From CAYMCQ01 sp964389025 (GTDB lineage: Bacteria; Verrucomicrobiota; Verrucomicrobiia; Limisphaerales; CAYMCQ01): 41,441 bases of DNA. The position numbers and the translations under genes are program-made. The stretch's first letter is position 1. Every line of letters starts with the position of its first letter. The notes under the pieces are model-generated. The model made no database searches. It was not told the DNA's origin and worked only from the letters and a program-made list of their open reading frames with translations. Where the stretch lies: assembly GCA_964389025.1 (NCBI GenBank), contig CAYMCQ010000030.1, positions 1-41,441 of the forward strand, read 5' to 3'. Of the stretch, positions 1 to 7,520 are shown in pieces.

Positions 1-84
1 TGACACTCCGATTTTGACACTTCCACTGACCAACAACTAATGACACTTGCCCGATTAACACGGACGGACACGGATTAAAAGAAA
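1..84. other. left-edge non-coding sequence
   Basis: No gene can be supported here. The first 50 bases contain TGACACT or TGACACTT three times (starting at 1, 15 and 41), and 52-76 resembles the 'ACACGGATTAA' type of intergenic repeat seen again near 7393-7468. It may be the end of a repeat or of an element outside the window. Confidence 0.3.
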
Positions 85-146
85 GTAGCAGCCGATGCAG
101 GGAGGCTCATTCTCGAAAGTTAGAGCCTCCTTACGTCGGCTGCTAC
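85..146. repeat. palindromic repeat, family GTAGCAGCCGA (copy 1)
   Basis: Arms 85-108 and 123-146 are inverted copies of each other with three mismatches (GTAGCAGCCGA...GGAGGCTC). The same element recurs at 19652-19720 and as a half copy at 40218-40241. On the minus strand its outer end reads G-TAG-CAGCC, and that TAG is the stop codon of the amidohydrolase gene at 143. Confidence 0.9.
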
Positions 147-1393
147 GAATTTGGTGGAATCGCCCACTGTCCGTCAATCATCGAAGCCGAGACGCCTCCT
201 TTGTGTTGAACGACCGCGTTGAATGTGTCGGAAACTTTTCCTGGAAACGGAATCGTGATGAAATCCGCCAGCGCGTTCGTTGAAAGCTCGCCGGCCTGTC
301 CTTCCAGGTTCAGCGCGCGCGCGCCGTTGACGGTGGATATTTTCAAGATCGTTTCCGCCGAGACTCCGGGGTGCTTTTTCGCGAACGCCCGCATCTCAGA
401 AAACAGGTTCAGATCCAGTTTTTTGCCGCGAGTTTTTTTCACGGTGGCAAGGCTGTCCGTGCCGAGGCAAATGTTGACGCCGGCGTTTGTCAGTTCGTCA
501 AAAGGAAATTCACGGTGCGAAAAAAAATCGTGGCTGCGCGGGCAATGGGCGACGCTGACGTTTCGTTTCGCGAGCAGTCGCGCATCGCCGTGCGCAAGGT
601 AATTGGCGTGAACAGCCAGCAGATTTTTCCCGAGCGCGCCGGTTTTTTCCAGATGCCGGACGGGAGAACGCAAACCGCAATCGGACATCGGACGCTCGTT
701 CCGGCGCATCCACTTGAACATCGCGCCGCGCGCCTGCGTGAACATGTCGAACTCCTCGGCGGACTCGGCGACGTGCGTGCTGACAAGCCAGTTGCGTCCA
801 GTGGCAGTCTGGCTGCTGAGGCGCAGCAGTTCAGGCACGGTGGAATAAGGCGCGTGCGGCGCGAGCGCGGCGACGCAGCGGGGGAAGTTGCCGAGCGAAT
901 CAATTTTTTTTACCGCTTCGTCAAGAATATGTTGCGGATCGCGGCGACTTTTCACGCCGGTCATTTCAAGGAACGAAAAAACGCGGAGCGGCGTAGCGCT
1001 CCAGACTTCCGGCAAAAGTTCGGGTGTGTTCTCGAAATCGCCGACGGTCGTGGTGCCGGTGCGCAGGAGCATTTCCGCGCCGTTGAGCCAGGACTGCGCG
1101 AAGTCAGAGTAAGTCCAGCCGCCTTTCGCCGCAGTAATGAGCTTGATCCAGTCAGTGAAACTTTTCGGCGGCAGAAATTCACCCGCCATGTCGGTGTAAT
1201 CAAGATGGCAATGTGCATTGATCAGACCCGGCAAAAGAATGACTTCGCCGAGGTCGTGAACATTTTCCGGCGGGTGACAAGAAAAACCATTCCACGCTCC
1301 GACGGCGCGGATGCGATTGCCTGAAATCAAGACCGCGCCGTTTTCAATCGGCGGGCTTGAGACGGGCAGAATGATTCGGGCGCGAAGGAGCAT
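143..1393 (-). CDS. amidohydrolase, cytosine deaminase / aminodeoxyfutalosine deaminase-like
   Basis: This 416-residue protein is a metal-dependent hydrolase of the amidohydrolase superfamily (ATZ/TRZ and SsnA-like branch). Visible motifs are the metal-binding N-A-H-C-H near residue 60, STHVAES around residue 206, HCPRS around 285 and GTDSLAT around 315, which carries the usual catalytic aspartate. Length and motif order fit deaminases acting on purine-like compounds. Aminodeoxyfutalosine deaminase of menaquinone synthesis is one candidate, but no other mqn gene is present, so the substrate is inferred only weakly. The last codons run into the palindrome at 85-146, which provides the TAG stop. 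The gene is monocistronic; the inverted repeat at 1405-1483 lies just upstream of its start. Confidence 0.85.
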   Translation of the reverse strand: MLLRARIILPVSSPPIENGAVLISGNRIRAVGAWNGFSCHPPENVHDLGEVILLPGLINAHCHLDYTDMAGEFLPPKSFTDWIKLITAAKGGWTYSDFAQSWLNGAEMLLRTGTTTVGDFENTPELLPEVWSATPLRVFSFLEMTGVKSRRDPQHILDEAVKKIDSLGNFPRCVAALAPHAPYSTVPELLRLSSQTATGRNWLVSTHVAESAEEFDMFTQARGAMFKWMRRNERPMSDCGLRSPVRHLEKTGALGKNLLAVHANYLAHGDARLLAKRNVSVAHCPRSHDFFSHREFPFDELTNAGVNICLGTDSLATVKKTRGKKLDLNLFSEMRAFAKKHPGVSAETILKISTVNGARALNLEGQAGELSTNALADFITIPFPGKVSDTFNAVVQHKGGVSASMIDGQWAIPPNS

Positions 1394-1404
1394 GGATTTT
1401 TAAT

Positions 1405-1483
1405 CGGAGGGACGAGTTACGCGAGTCCCTAACTCTGGTCTTTCTGGTCTTCTCATTTGGGACTCGTGCAACTCGTCCCTCCG
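1405..1483. repeat. palindromic repeat, family CGGAGGGACGAGTT
   Basis: Arms 1405-1429 and 1459-1483 are 25-nt inverted copies that differ only in the central ACGC/GCAC positions. The element fills most of the gap between the amidohydrolase start and the hpf stop, so it lies in the 5' leader of the former and the 3' trailer of the latter. Confidence 0.9.
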
Positions 1484-1492
1484 AACGATTGC

Positions 1493-1843
1493 TTATCCCG
1501 CCATTTGCCGCGCGAGTTTTACGCGGGCGGGAGCTTTTTTCTTGAGCATCTTGCGTTTGCGATGGCGCTTGCGGAGTTGCTGCTCGATCTTTTTTATCAC
1601 CGCGTCAATGGCCGCGTAGAGGTCGCTCTCCCAATCTTCGGCGAACAGGTCGGGGCCGCGCATGGAGATTTTCACGGCGCAGGAAAACTGCGTTTCCGGC
1701 GCGCGTGTATTGTCGCGTTCCAGCGTGACGCGCGCATTGATGGCGTGATGGTCGAGGTGATCGAGTTTGTCGAGGCGGGTCAGCAGGTGGTTTTCGATTG
1801 ATTCGGTGAGTGTGACGTTGTGGGTGGATAAAATCAGCTTCAT
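1493..1843 (-). CDS. hpf: ribosome hibernation promoting factor (short form)
   Basis: The 116-residue product matches the HPF/YfiA (RaiA) family, which binds the 30S subunit in stationary phase and promotes 100S dimers or inactive 70S ribosomes. It has the typical MKLILSTHNVTLTESIENHL start, a central segment AVKISMRGPDLFAEDWESDL characteristic of the fold, and a very basic tail (KKIEQQLRKRHRKRKMLKKK). There is no C-terminal dimerisation domain, so this is the short form. The ATG at 1843 is chosen because GGAG lies 7 nt upstream and the family start matches. The frame stays open far upstream through the repeat at 1904-2038, but an N-terminal extension would be foreign to the family. Confidence 0.93.
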   Translation of the reverse strand: MKLILSTHNVTLTESIENHLLTRLDKLDHLDHHAINARVTLERDNTRAPETQFSCAVKISMRGPDLFAEDWESDLYAAIDAVIKKIEQQLRKRHRKRKMLKKKAPARVKLARQMAG

Positions 1844-1903
1844 TCGGTTTCTCCTGAAGCAAAATAAAACGTCGCGCGAGGAAAGCAAGCGCGGACGCCA
1901 ATA

Positions 1904-2038
1904 GCTCCAACATCCAAGCACCAATCTCCAGAGAAATTCCAAGCTCCAAATTCCAGAGCATGACGGCAATCCAACGGGCTGGATTTGAAGCTTGGTGTTT
2001 GGAGCTTCTCTGGTGCTTGGATGTTGGAGCTTGGAGCT
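1904..2038. repeat. heptamer-type inverted repeat (copy A), variant CCAAGCT/CCAACAT
   Basis: Left arm about 1904-1958 is made of roughly 7-nt units such as CTCCAAC, ATCCAAG and CACCAAT. The right arm, about 1987-2037, is the inverted version (GGTGCTTGGATGTTGGAGC). It is related to the purer (CACCAAA)n elements further on. This copy lies between the divergent hpf and parA genes and appears non-coding, though one minus-strand frame reads through it into hpf. Confidence 0.85.
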
Positions 2039-2087
2039 TTTCCACTGAAACCTTGAACACCGTGGCGATATTGCATTAAATCCGCTC

Positions 2088-2876
2088 GTGCCAACGACCA
2101 TCATCGCCGTCGCGAACCAGAAGGGCGGCGTGGGAAAAACCACCACCACGGTGAATCTCGCCGCGTGCCTTGCCGCGCTGGGCAAAAAAGTTTTGTTGCT
2201 CGACTTTGACCCGCAGGCCAACGCAACGAGTGGGCTTGGGTTGGAAAAAATTGAAGGCGCGAGCGCGTATCGCCCATTGATGGGCGAGGGAAGCCTGATG
2301 GAAAAAATCAAATCCACGCCCTATGAGCGGCTGGAAATTATTCCGAGTGAAGTTGATTTGTGCGGCGCAGACATCGAACTGGCGCGACTGGAAAATCATT
2401 TGCAAAAACTCGCGGAGACATTGAAGCCAGTCAGCGAGTCGCAGCGGTTTGAAATTGTTTTGATTGATTGCCCGCCGTCACTGGGAATTCTCACGCTCAA
2501 CGCTTTTGCCGCCGCCGATTCGGTTCTCATTCCGCTGCAATGTGAATATTACGCGCTCGAAGGCGTCTCGATGATGAACCGCATCATGAGCCAGCTTCAC
2601 GACACCGGCGTGAATCCGCGCCTGAAACTTTTCGGCGTGCTGATGACGATGTATGACGGGCGCACAAAACTCTCGCAGCAGGTCGTGGATGAAGTCCGCC
2701 TGCATTTCGGCGAGGCAGTTTTTGAAACTGTCATTCCCCGCAGCACAAAGCTTGCGGAAGCGCCGAGCTTCGGCAAACCTATCGTGGATTACGACAAATA
2801 CAGTTCGGGCGCGGCGGCGTATCAATTGTTGGCGATGGAAGTGTTGAAACGGATGAGTAGTAATTCGACTGCTTAA
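2088..2876 (+). CDS. ParA/Soj-type Walker ATPase
   Basis: The 262-residue protein has the deviant Walker A box K12-GGVGKT, followed by a switch I-like segment (LLDFDPQANATSG) and a Walker B-like region (IVLIDCPPSLG). This is the signature of ParA/Soj/MinD-type ATPases that dimerise with ATP on DNA. It has no N-terminal helix-turn-helix, so it is the chromosomal Soj type. The GTG at 2088 gives the family-standard start (TTIIAVANQKGG); no clear Shine-Dalgarno precedes it. No parB or parS follows; the next gene, 9 nt downstream, encodes an unrelated exported beta-propeller. It could segregate the chromosome or position some other cargo. Confidence 0.88.
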   Translation: MPTTIIAVANQKGGVGKTTTTVNLAACLAALGKKVLLLDFDPQANATSGLGLEKIEGASAYRPLMGEGSLMEKIKSTPYERLEIIPSEVDLCGADIELARLENHLQKLAETLKPVSESQRFEIVLIDCPPSLGILTLNAFAAADSVLIPLQCEYYALEGVSMMNRIMSQLHDTGVNPRLKLFGVLMTMYDGRTKLSQQVVDEVRLHFGEAVFETVIPRSTKLAEAPSFGKPIVDYDKYSSGAAAYQLLAMEVLKRMSSNSTA

Positions 2877-2885
2877 TAAAATTCT

Positions 2886-4142
2886 ATGAATGTTTTAAAA
2901 CGTTTGTTCACCGGCATTGTTTTGGTTTGTGCAACTCCGTTGTTCGCCGCCGAGTGGATCCAATATCGCGGGCCGGCGCACGACGGCTCATCGCCCGAAA
3001 GAATTTCAAAAAAATGGCCGAATGAAGGGCCGCGGGTGATTTGGAAAGCGCCGCTGGGCGACAGCTTTGGTTCGTTCGCGGTCGCGGGCGGCAAGGCGTT
3101 CTGTTTCATCCAGCGACCTACAGACGGACAGGACAAGGAAGTCGCCATTGCGCTCGATGCGAGCAGCGGCAAGGAACTTTGGGCTGTGCCGCTCGGCGAG
3201 CCGACCTACGACAAACAAGGCGGCGACGGCCCGCGCTCGACACCGACGGTGGACGGAAACTCCGTTTATTTTCTCGGCGCGCATTTGAAATTAAGCTGTC
3301 TCGACACCGCGACGGGAAAAATCAAATGGCAACGGGACCTCGTGAAAGAATTCGGCGGGAAAGTCATTCAGTGGAAAAGCGCCGCGTCGCCGGTGCTCGA
3401 TGGCAATTTGATTTTTGTGAACGCAGGCGGCGCGGGACAGGCATTCCTCGCGTTCGATAAAACGGACGGAAAGGTTGTATGGAAATCTGGCGACGAAACT
3501 CCGACTCACGCTTCGCCGACTCCGGCCACAATTCTTGGCGTCCGCCAAATTATTTTTTTCAGCGTCAGCGGTCTTGTTTCGCTCGAGGCCGCTTCAGGCA
3601 AAGAACTTTGGCGTTACCCATTTCGCTTCAGCATCTCCACTGCGTCCTCTCCGATTGTTTACAACGACATGGTTTATTGTTCCGCAGGCTACGGAGTCGG
3701 CGCCGGAGCATGTCGAATTTCAAAGAATGGAAATAACTTCAAGGCGACGGAACTGTGGCGTCACGAAAACGATTTGATGAATCACTGGACGACGCCGGTA
3801 TGCAAGGATGGTTATCTCTACGGAATTTATGGGTTCAAAGATTTCGGCAAAGCGCCGCTCAAGTGCGTTGAAATTTCAACCGGAAAAGAAGTGTGGTCGC
3901 AACCCGGTTTCGGTTCTGGCGGCGGAACAATTCTCGTCGGCGACTGCGTGCTCGCACAGAGCGACCGCGGCCCGCTGGTTTTGATCGAGGCAACGCCGAA
4001 GGGCTATAACGAACTGTCGCGCGCGCAGATTTACGCCGGCAAATGCTGGACAATGCCCGTCGTCAGCAACGGAAAAATTTTCGCGCGCAACACGAAGGAA
4101 GGATTTTGCCTCGATGTCTCGCCGCAACAGGCGAAACGGTGA
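2886..4142 (+). CDS. exported PQQ-like beta-propeller repeat protein
   Basis: The 418-residue product begins with a Sec signal peptide (KRLF, hydrophobic core, PLFAA/EW). It then shows repeated WD-like blades of the PQQ/BamB type, for example SSGKELWAVPLG, TATGKIKWQRDL, TDGKVVWKSGDE, ASGKELWRYPF and STGKEVWSQPG. These G-K-x-x-W repeats define the PQQ_2 propeller. No PQQ-binding dehydrogenase active site is seen, so an enzymatic role is doubtful. In Verrucomicrobia and Planctomycetes such proteins are abundant in the periplasm. It starts 9 nt after parA and is probably cotranscribed. The palindromes at 4153-4265 close the unit. Confidence 0.85.
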   Translation: MNVLKRLFTGIVLVCATPLFAAEWIQYRGPAHDGSSPERISKKWPNEGPRVIWKAPLGDSFGSFAVAGGKAFCFIQRPTDGQDKEVAIALDASSGKELWAVPLGEPTYDKQGGDGPRSTPTVDGNSVYFLGAHLKLSCLDTATGKIKWQRDLVKEFGGKVIQWKSAASPVLDGNLIFVNAGGAGQAFLAFDKTDGKVVWKSGDETPTHASPTPATILGVRQIIFFSVSGLVSLEAASGKELWRYPFRFSISTASSPIVYNDMVYCSAGYGVGAGACRISKNGNNFKATELWRHENDLMNHWTTPVCKDGYLYGIYGFKDFGKAPLKCVEISTGKEVWSQPGFGSGGGTILVGDCVLAQSDRGPLVLIEATPKGYNELSRAQIYAGKCWTMPVVSNGKIFARNTKEGFCLDVSPQQAKR

Positions 4143-4152
4143 AATTCTTCTT

Positions 4153-4265
4153 CCTCTCCCCGCGACGAAGGAGCGGGGAGAGGATCGAGGAGAGGGGCAT
4201 CTCAACAAAAACGATCCTCCTCTCCCCGGCCCTCTCCTCCATCTGATGGAGGAGAGGGGGTTTTT
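4153..4265. repeat. CTCTCCCC-type nested palindromic repeat
   Basis: The element contains a hairpin at 4153-4183 (CCTCTCCCCGC ... GCGGGGAGAGG) and a second at 4230-4265. The GGGGAGAGGATCGAGGAG segment at 4174-4191 also pairs with CGATCCTCCTCTCCCC at 4212-4227. It lies between the beta-propeller gene and the flavin reductase gene. Confidence 0.8.
4230..4265 (+). terminator. probable Rho-independent terminator
   Basis: A 12-13 bp stem (CCTCTCCTCCAT / ATGGAGGAGAGG) with a 3-nt loop is followed by GGG and TTTTT. It is placed to terminate the parA-propeller transcript, and is part of the CTCTCCCC repeat. Confidence 0.6.
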
Positions 4266-4346
4266 CATCGAGAGCAAATCGAGGAAGTTTCTTTGACCTC
4301 GCCCAAATTTTGCTCTACAACCAAGTCGCTTTCACCGTCTTGAATT

Positions 4347-5063
4347 ATGCCCAAGCCAATCACAGAAATGGCAATCGAAGCCGCGCTGATGGAATTGTCG
4401 GACACAAAAACCATCCGCCTCAAATGGCCGGAGGGCTACGACATGGACTTCAAGACCGGCCAGTTCATCACGCTTTTTTTTCCTGATACGCCGGGTTACA
4501 AACGCGCGTATTCCCTCTCATCGTGCGCGCTGGATCGCGGTTTTTATGAAGTCACCGTCAAGCGCGAAGGCAAAATGGGCACGCGCATCGTGGACTGGTG
4601 CAAGCCCGGCGACAAGATGATGGTCATTCCTCCCGTGGGAAAATTTCTTCCCGTTTACGAACCGAGCAAACATCTCATCTGCATCGCCGGCGGTTCGGGC
4701 GTGACACCGTTTCGCGGTTTCGTGCGCGAGGCGACTCGGCGCAAACTGGAAACCAAAATCACCGTTCTCTATTCCGTGCGCACCACGAACGACATCATTT
4801 TCAACAACGAGTTCCGGGAACTGGCGCAGCAGAATCATCATTTCAATTTCCACGTCACCTGCACGCGATTGCATCCCGACGATCCGTGGACTGGCCGGCG
4901 CGGCCGCATCAACGCCGAGTGGGTCAAGGAGCACATCCACGATTTGCCGGACACGATTTTTTACGCCTGCGGCCCGAACGAACTAGTCGAAGCGACGGAA
5001 AAACTCGTGCTCGAAGATTTGAAAGTGCCGAAGGAGCAAATGAAGGTGGAGAAATGGGGATGA
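4347..5063 (+). CDS. FAD/NAD(P)-binding oxidoreductase (ferredoxin-NADP reductase-like)
   Basis: The 238-residue protein has the ferredoxin reductase fold without an attached iron-sulfur domain. The N-terminal half has the FAD-binding motif R-A-Y-S-L-S-S near residue 52, and KREGKMG/TRIVDW. The C-terminal half has the nucleotide-binding GGSGVTPF near residue 115 and the terminal Y-A-C-G-P-N. The family moves electrons between NAD(P)H and a ferredoxin, flavodoxin or oxygenase partner. No partner is adjacent; the next gene is a small lipoprotein 4 nt downstream. Whether it prefers NADH or NADPH cannot be told from sequence alone. Confidence 0.87.
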   Translation: MPKPITEMAIEAALMELSDTKTIRLKWPEGYDMDFKTGQFITLFFPDTPGYKRAYSLSSCALDRGFYEVTVKREGKMGTRIVDWCKPGDKMMVIPPVGKFLPVYEPSKHLICIAGGSGVTPFRGFVREATRRKLETKITVLYSVRTTNDIIFNNEFRELAQQNHHFNFHVTCTRLHPDDPWTGRRGRINAEWVKEHIHDLPDTIFYACGPNELVEATEKLVLEDLKVPKEQMKVEKWG

Positions 5064-5067
5064 GCTT

Positions 5068-5493
5068 ATGACAGAAATGCGAAAGTTCTTTGTAATATTT
5101 TCGGTGTGTATGGCACTGATTACATCAGGCTGCCAATCGTTAAAAATAGAACGATTGGTCAAGCTAATCGACACCGAGCAGAATCGTCCAGCGGCTAATA
5201 AAACTCTCTTCTTTAACGCCGAGACTGATCCGTGGGGCGCACATTGGGTCAATGTCGAAGTTCCGCTTGACGGAAATGGTGAATCCCGCGTTCGGCTTCG
5301 CTCCCTCCGTTGGACAATAAATACGTCGCTCACCGACCAAAAGTTTAACTACCCTGAAAAAATGTGTGGCACCGCTATCTTGCCGTCAGAATTTCAAAAT
5401 GGTGGCGTGTTCAGGCTCTATGGTCGTCCTCCTACCCCAACGGATACTAATTTGTATCCTTCAAAGTTCCTGCTGGAAATCCGCCAACCCTAA
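5068..5493 (+). CDS. small putative lipoprotein of unknown function
   Basis: This 141-residue protein is not recognised. Its N-terminus has a positive MRK, a hydrophobic core (FFVIFSVCMALI) and a lipobox-like T-S-G-C with the cysteine at residue 22, so it is probably lipidated and periplasmic. The rest has no clear family. Translation could start at ATG 5068 or at the in-frame ATG 5077. It begins 4 nt after the flavin reductase stop, with GGAG/GGGG in the end of that gene acting as the ribosome site. The two are likely cotranscribed. Confidence 0.65.
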   Translation: MTEMRKFFVIFSVCMALITSGCQSLKIERLVKLIDTEQNRPAANKTLFFNAETDPWGAHWVNVEVPLDGNGESRVRLRSLRWTINTSLTDQKFNYPEKMCGTAILPSEFQNGGVFRLYGRPPTPTDTNLYPSKFLLEIRQP

Positions 5494-5528
5494 CCATGTG
5501 TCAGATTTTTCAATTACGAGGACATTGA

Positions 5529-5681
5529 ATGGGCGAATCCGCATTAAAACGCACACCACTTTTCTTCGCCCACCAAAAACTCAACGCCCGTCTCATTGAC
5601 TTCGGCGGTTGGGAAATCCAGAGCGATACAAGAAACGAGGATGAATTTGACGAAGATTGCTTTCTAAAAAATCAGCGGTAA
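5529..5681 (+). pseudogene. truncated 5' copy of gcvT
   Basis: Bases 5547-5617 match 6271-6341, the 5' end of the intact gcvT, at 70 of 71 positions (only 5609 T versus 6333 C differs). With its own ATG at 5529 it encodes about 29 gcvT-like residues (MGESALKRTPLFFAHQ...), then switches to unrelated sequence and stops at 5681, giving a 50-residue chimera. Gene and fragment flank a PIN-type toxin-antitoxin pair, so this is best read as the 5' remnant left by an insertion into gcvT or by a duplication tied to that insertion. Confidence 0.85.
5547..5617 (+). repeat. 71-bp direct repeat, left copy (gcvT 5' end)
   Basis: It pairs with 6271-6341 (offset 724 bp, one mismatch). The two copies bracket the toxin-antitoxin genes at 5692-6262. 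Confidence 0.95.
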
Positions 5682-5691
5682 CATAACAAAC

Positions 5692-5883
5692 ATGAGCGCA
5701 ACACAGGTCATCGAAGAAATTCAACGGCTGCCCGACAAGCAGGTCGAGCGCGTTTATGAATATCTTTTTTCCACGGAGCGCGAATTGGATCGTGTGCTGT
5801 CTTCGTTCGATCATTTGCCGCGCAAAAACCGCCTGACCGAAGAGGAAATTCTCTCCTTGCCGCGTGCGCGCCGTTCTCGATAG
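5692..5883 (+). CDS. putative antitoxin of PIN-type toxin-antitoxin pair
   Basis: The 63-residue protein has no family I can name with certainty. It starts MSATQVIEEIQRLPDKQVER, a helical segment like those of small antitoxins that precede PIN toxins, and ends with a basic RARRSR tail. It overlaps the start of the PIN gene by 20 nt (5864-5883), the usual translational coupling of such pairs. It lies between the two gcvT 5' copies. The second antitoxin in this window, at 17841-18059, shares the VxELxxLPxxKxxxxxEY pattern, which supports the call. Confidence 0.7.
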   Translation: MSATQVIEEIQRLPDKQVERVYEYLFSTERELDRVLSSFDHLPRKNRLTEEEILSLPRARRSR

Positions 5884-6262
5884 CAACGTCTGGCTCGCTA
5901 TCTTGACGACAGACGGTTCCTGTCGGCGCATGTGGCGGTTGGCGCGCCGCTCGAGCAAATTCATCGCCTCGGCATTCATTCTCGAAGAGATCGAAGAAAA
6001 ACTTGTAGCAAAATTTGGTTTTTCGGCCCGACACGCCCGGCTGATGGTCTTTTTCGTGAAACGCCAGACGGAATTAACTCGCACGAAGTCATCTGTTGCC
6101 GTTTGTCGGGATGCGGACGACAACCACATTCTTGCGACGGCACTGGACTCACATTGCTCTCACCTTGTCACCGGCGACTCCGATTTGTTGGACTTGAAAA
6201 AATTTCAGGACGTTGAAATCGTCACGCCTCGCGAGTTTTTGGAATTGGTTTCAAAGATTTGA
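5864..6262 (+). CDS. PIN-domain toxin (putative ribonuclease)
   Basis: The 132-residue protein is a PIN-domain nuclease of the 'putative toxin-antitoxin system toxin component, PIN family' group. Conserved acidic positions are D6 (VLDSNVW), E41/E42, D83-D86 (CRDADDNHIL) and D105/D107 (VTGDSDLL). These would coordinate Mg2+ or Mn2+ for RNA cleavage. Translation starts at GTG 5864, inside the antitoxin gene. The stop at 6260-6262 is 2 nt before the ATG of gcvT, so this module has taken over the space directly in front of gcvT. It is full length for the family and looks intact. Confidence 0.85.
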   Translation: MRAVLDSNVWLAILTTDGSCRRMWRLARRSSKFIASAFILEEIEEKLVAKFGFSARHARLMVFFVKRQTELTRTKSSVAVCRDADDNHILATALDSHCSHLVTGDSDLLDLKKFQDVEIVTPREFLELVSKI

Positions 6263-6264
6263 TT

Positions 6265-7410
6265 ATGCTCAAACGCACACCACTTTTCTTCGCCCACCAA
6301 AAACTCAACGCCCGTCTCATTGACTTCGGCGGCTGGGAAATGCCGGTGCAATACACCAGCATCACCGACGAACATCTTGCCGTGCGCAACGCCGCCGGGA
6401 TTTTCGACATCTCGCACATGGGCGAAGTCACCGTCAGCGGAGCGGCGGCGGCGGATTTTCTGAATCATCTTCTGACGAACGACATTCGGAAACTTGCGCC
6501 CGGCGAAGGCCAATACACGTTGATGTGCAACGAGCGCGGCGGCGTGATTGATGATCTCTACGCCTACAAACTTTCCGAGGGCGTTTATTTTCTGGTCATC
6601 AACGCATCACGGATCGAGGCTGATGTCGCGTGGATGCAGGAACAAGCCGTGCAATTTCGACGGGGAAGCGAATTGAAGCTCAACGATGCCTCGCACAATT
6701 ACGCAGCCGTCGCCGCGCAAGGGCCACGCGTGAAGGATTTCATTAACGACTGCATTCCCGGCGCGTCAAGCTCCGCAATGCGTGTGGGCTGCGTGACTGA
6801 CTTGAAAAAAAATCAAATCGGAGGTTTTCATTTTGAACAAAACGGATTGCTGGTTTCGCGAACCGGCTACACCGGGGAAGATGGATTTGAAATTGTCGGC
6901 GGCGATGAGGCGATTCTACACGTGTGGAATAAAATTCTGGAAGTTGGCCAGCCGTTTGGAGTCAAACCCTGCGGCCTCGGTGCGCGCGACACGTTGCGCA
7001 CGGAAGTTTGTTACCCGCTTTACGGCCACGAACTGGACGAGAACACCACGCCCATCGAAGCCGGCGTTGGATTTTTTGTAGCGCTCGACAAAGGCGATTT
7101 CATTGGCCGCGAAGTTTTGGCTGCGCAAAAAGCAAATGGCGTTTCCAAAAAATGCGTCGCGTTCAAGATGACAGACAAATCCGCGCCGCCGCGACCGCAT
7201 TACGCGATTTGGAGCGGCGACAAAAAACTCGGGGAAGTCACGAGCGGCACGCAAAGTCCGTCGCTCGGCATCGGCATCGGCATGGGCTACGTCCCCACTG
7301 AATTCGCCAAGCCCGACACCAAGATCGAGATCGAGATTCGCGCCAAACGTTTCGCCGCCGTCACCGTCAAGAAGCCGATTTACAAAAAAGTGAGACACGG
7401 ATTGCACTAA
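6265..7410 (+). CDS. gcvT: glycine cleavage system aminomethyltransferase (T protein)
   Basis: The 381-residue T protein transfers the methylene group from aminomethyl-lipoyl-H protein to tetrahydrofolate, releasing ammonia. Family marks are LKRTPLFFAHQKLNARLIDF, GWEMPVQYTSI, FDISHMGEV, the LTNDIRKL segment, SRTGYTGEDGFEI and the C-terminal barrel. I chose ATG 6265 over the TTG at 6259; the ATG is created at the junction with the toxin gene, and the fragment at 5529 preserves an alternative, perhaps older, start (MGESALKRT). The last residues, RHGLH, and the TAA stop are encoded by the palindromic repeat at 7393-7468. gcvH follows; gcvP is not in the window. Confidence 0.95.
   Translation: MLKRTPLFFAHQKLNARLIDFGGWEMPVQYTSITDEHLAVRNAAGIFDISHMGEVTVSGAAAADFLNHLLTNDIRKLAPGEGQYTLMCNERGGVIDDLYAYKLSEGVYFLVINASRIEADVAWMQEQAVQFRRGSELKLNDASHNYAAVAAQGPRVKDFINDCIPGASSSAMRVGCVTDLKKNQIGGFHFEQNGLLVSRTGYTGEDGFEIVGGDEAILHVWNKILEVGQPFGVKPCGLGARDTLRTEVCYPLYGHELDENTTPIEAGVGFFVALDKGDFIGREVLAAQKANGVSKKCVAFKMTDKSAPPRPHYAIWSGDKKLGEVTSGTQSPSLGIGIGMGYVPTEFAKPDTKIEIEIRAKRFAAVTVKKPIYKKVRHGLH
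6271..6341 (+). repeat. 71-bp direct repeat, right copy (inside intact gcvT)
   Basis: It is the 70/71 match to 5547-5617. It covers codons 3 to 26 of the intact gcvT. Confidence 0.95.
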
Positions 7411-7468
7411 TTTACACGAATTCAAAATCAGCAAACTCAATCCGTGTTAATCCGTGCAATCCGTGTCT
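7393..7468. repeat. palindromic repeat, family AGACACGGATTGCAC (copy 1)
   Basis: Exact 15-nt arms lie at 7393-7407 and 7454-7468. The left arm encodes the end of GcvT (RHGLH), with the TAA at 7408-7410 just inside the loop. A shorter relative is at 9542-9610. A half repeat of another family (TTTGCGTCTTCGCGTCTTGG) follows at about 7479-7498. Confidence 0.9.
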
Positions 7469-7520
7469 AACTTTCTTCTTTGCGTCTTCGCGTCTTGGTG
7501 GTGAAATCTCCGCACATTTT

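Noticed and set aside
1..60. TGACACT motifs as the end of an insertion sequence
   Set aside because: No inverted partner or transposase within the window, and the sequence outside is unknown.
371..1324. Long plus-strand open frame opposite the amidohydrolase
   Set aside because: Low-complexity, arginine-rich antisense frame with no family features; shadow of the real gene in GC-rich DNA.
1844..2317. N-terminal extension of hpf through the repeat at 1904-2038
   Set aside because: HPF is cytoplasmic and starts with MKLxLSTHN; a good Shine-Dalgarno precedes ATG 1843. The open frame is what the stop-free heptamer repeat would produce.
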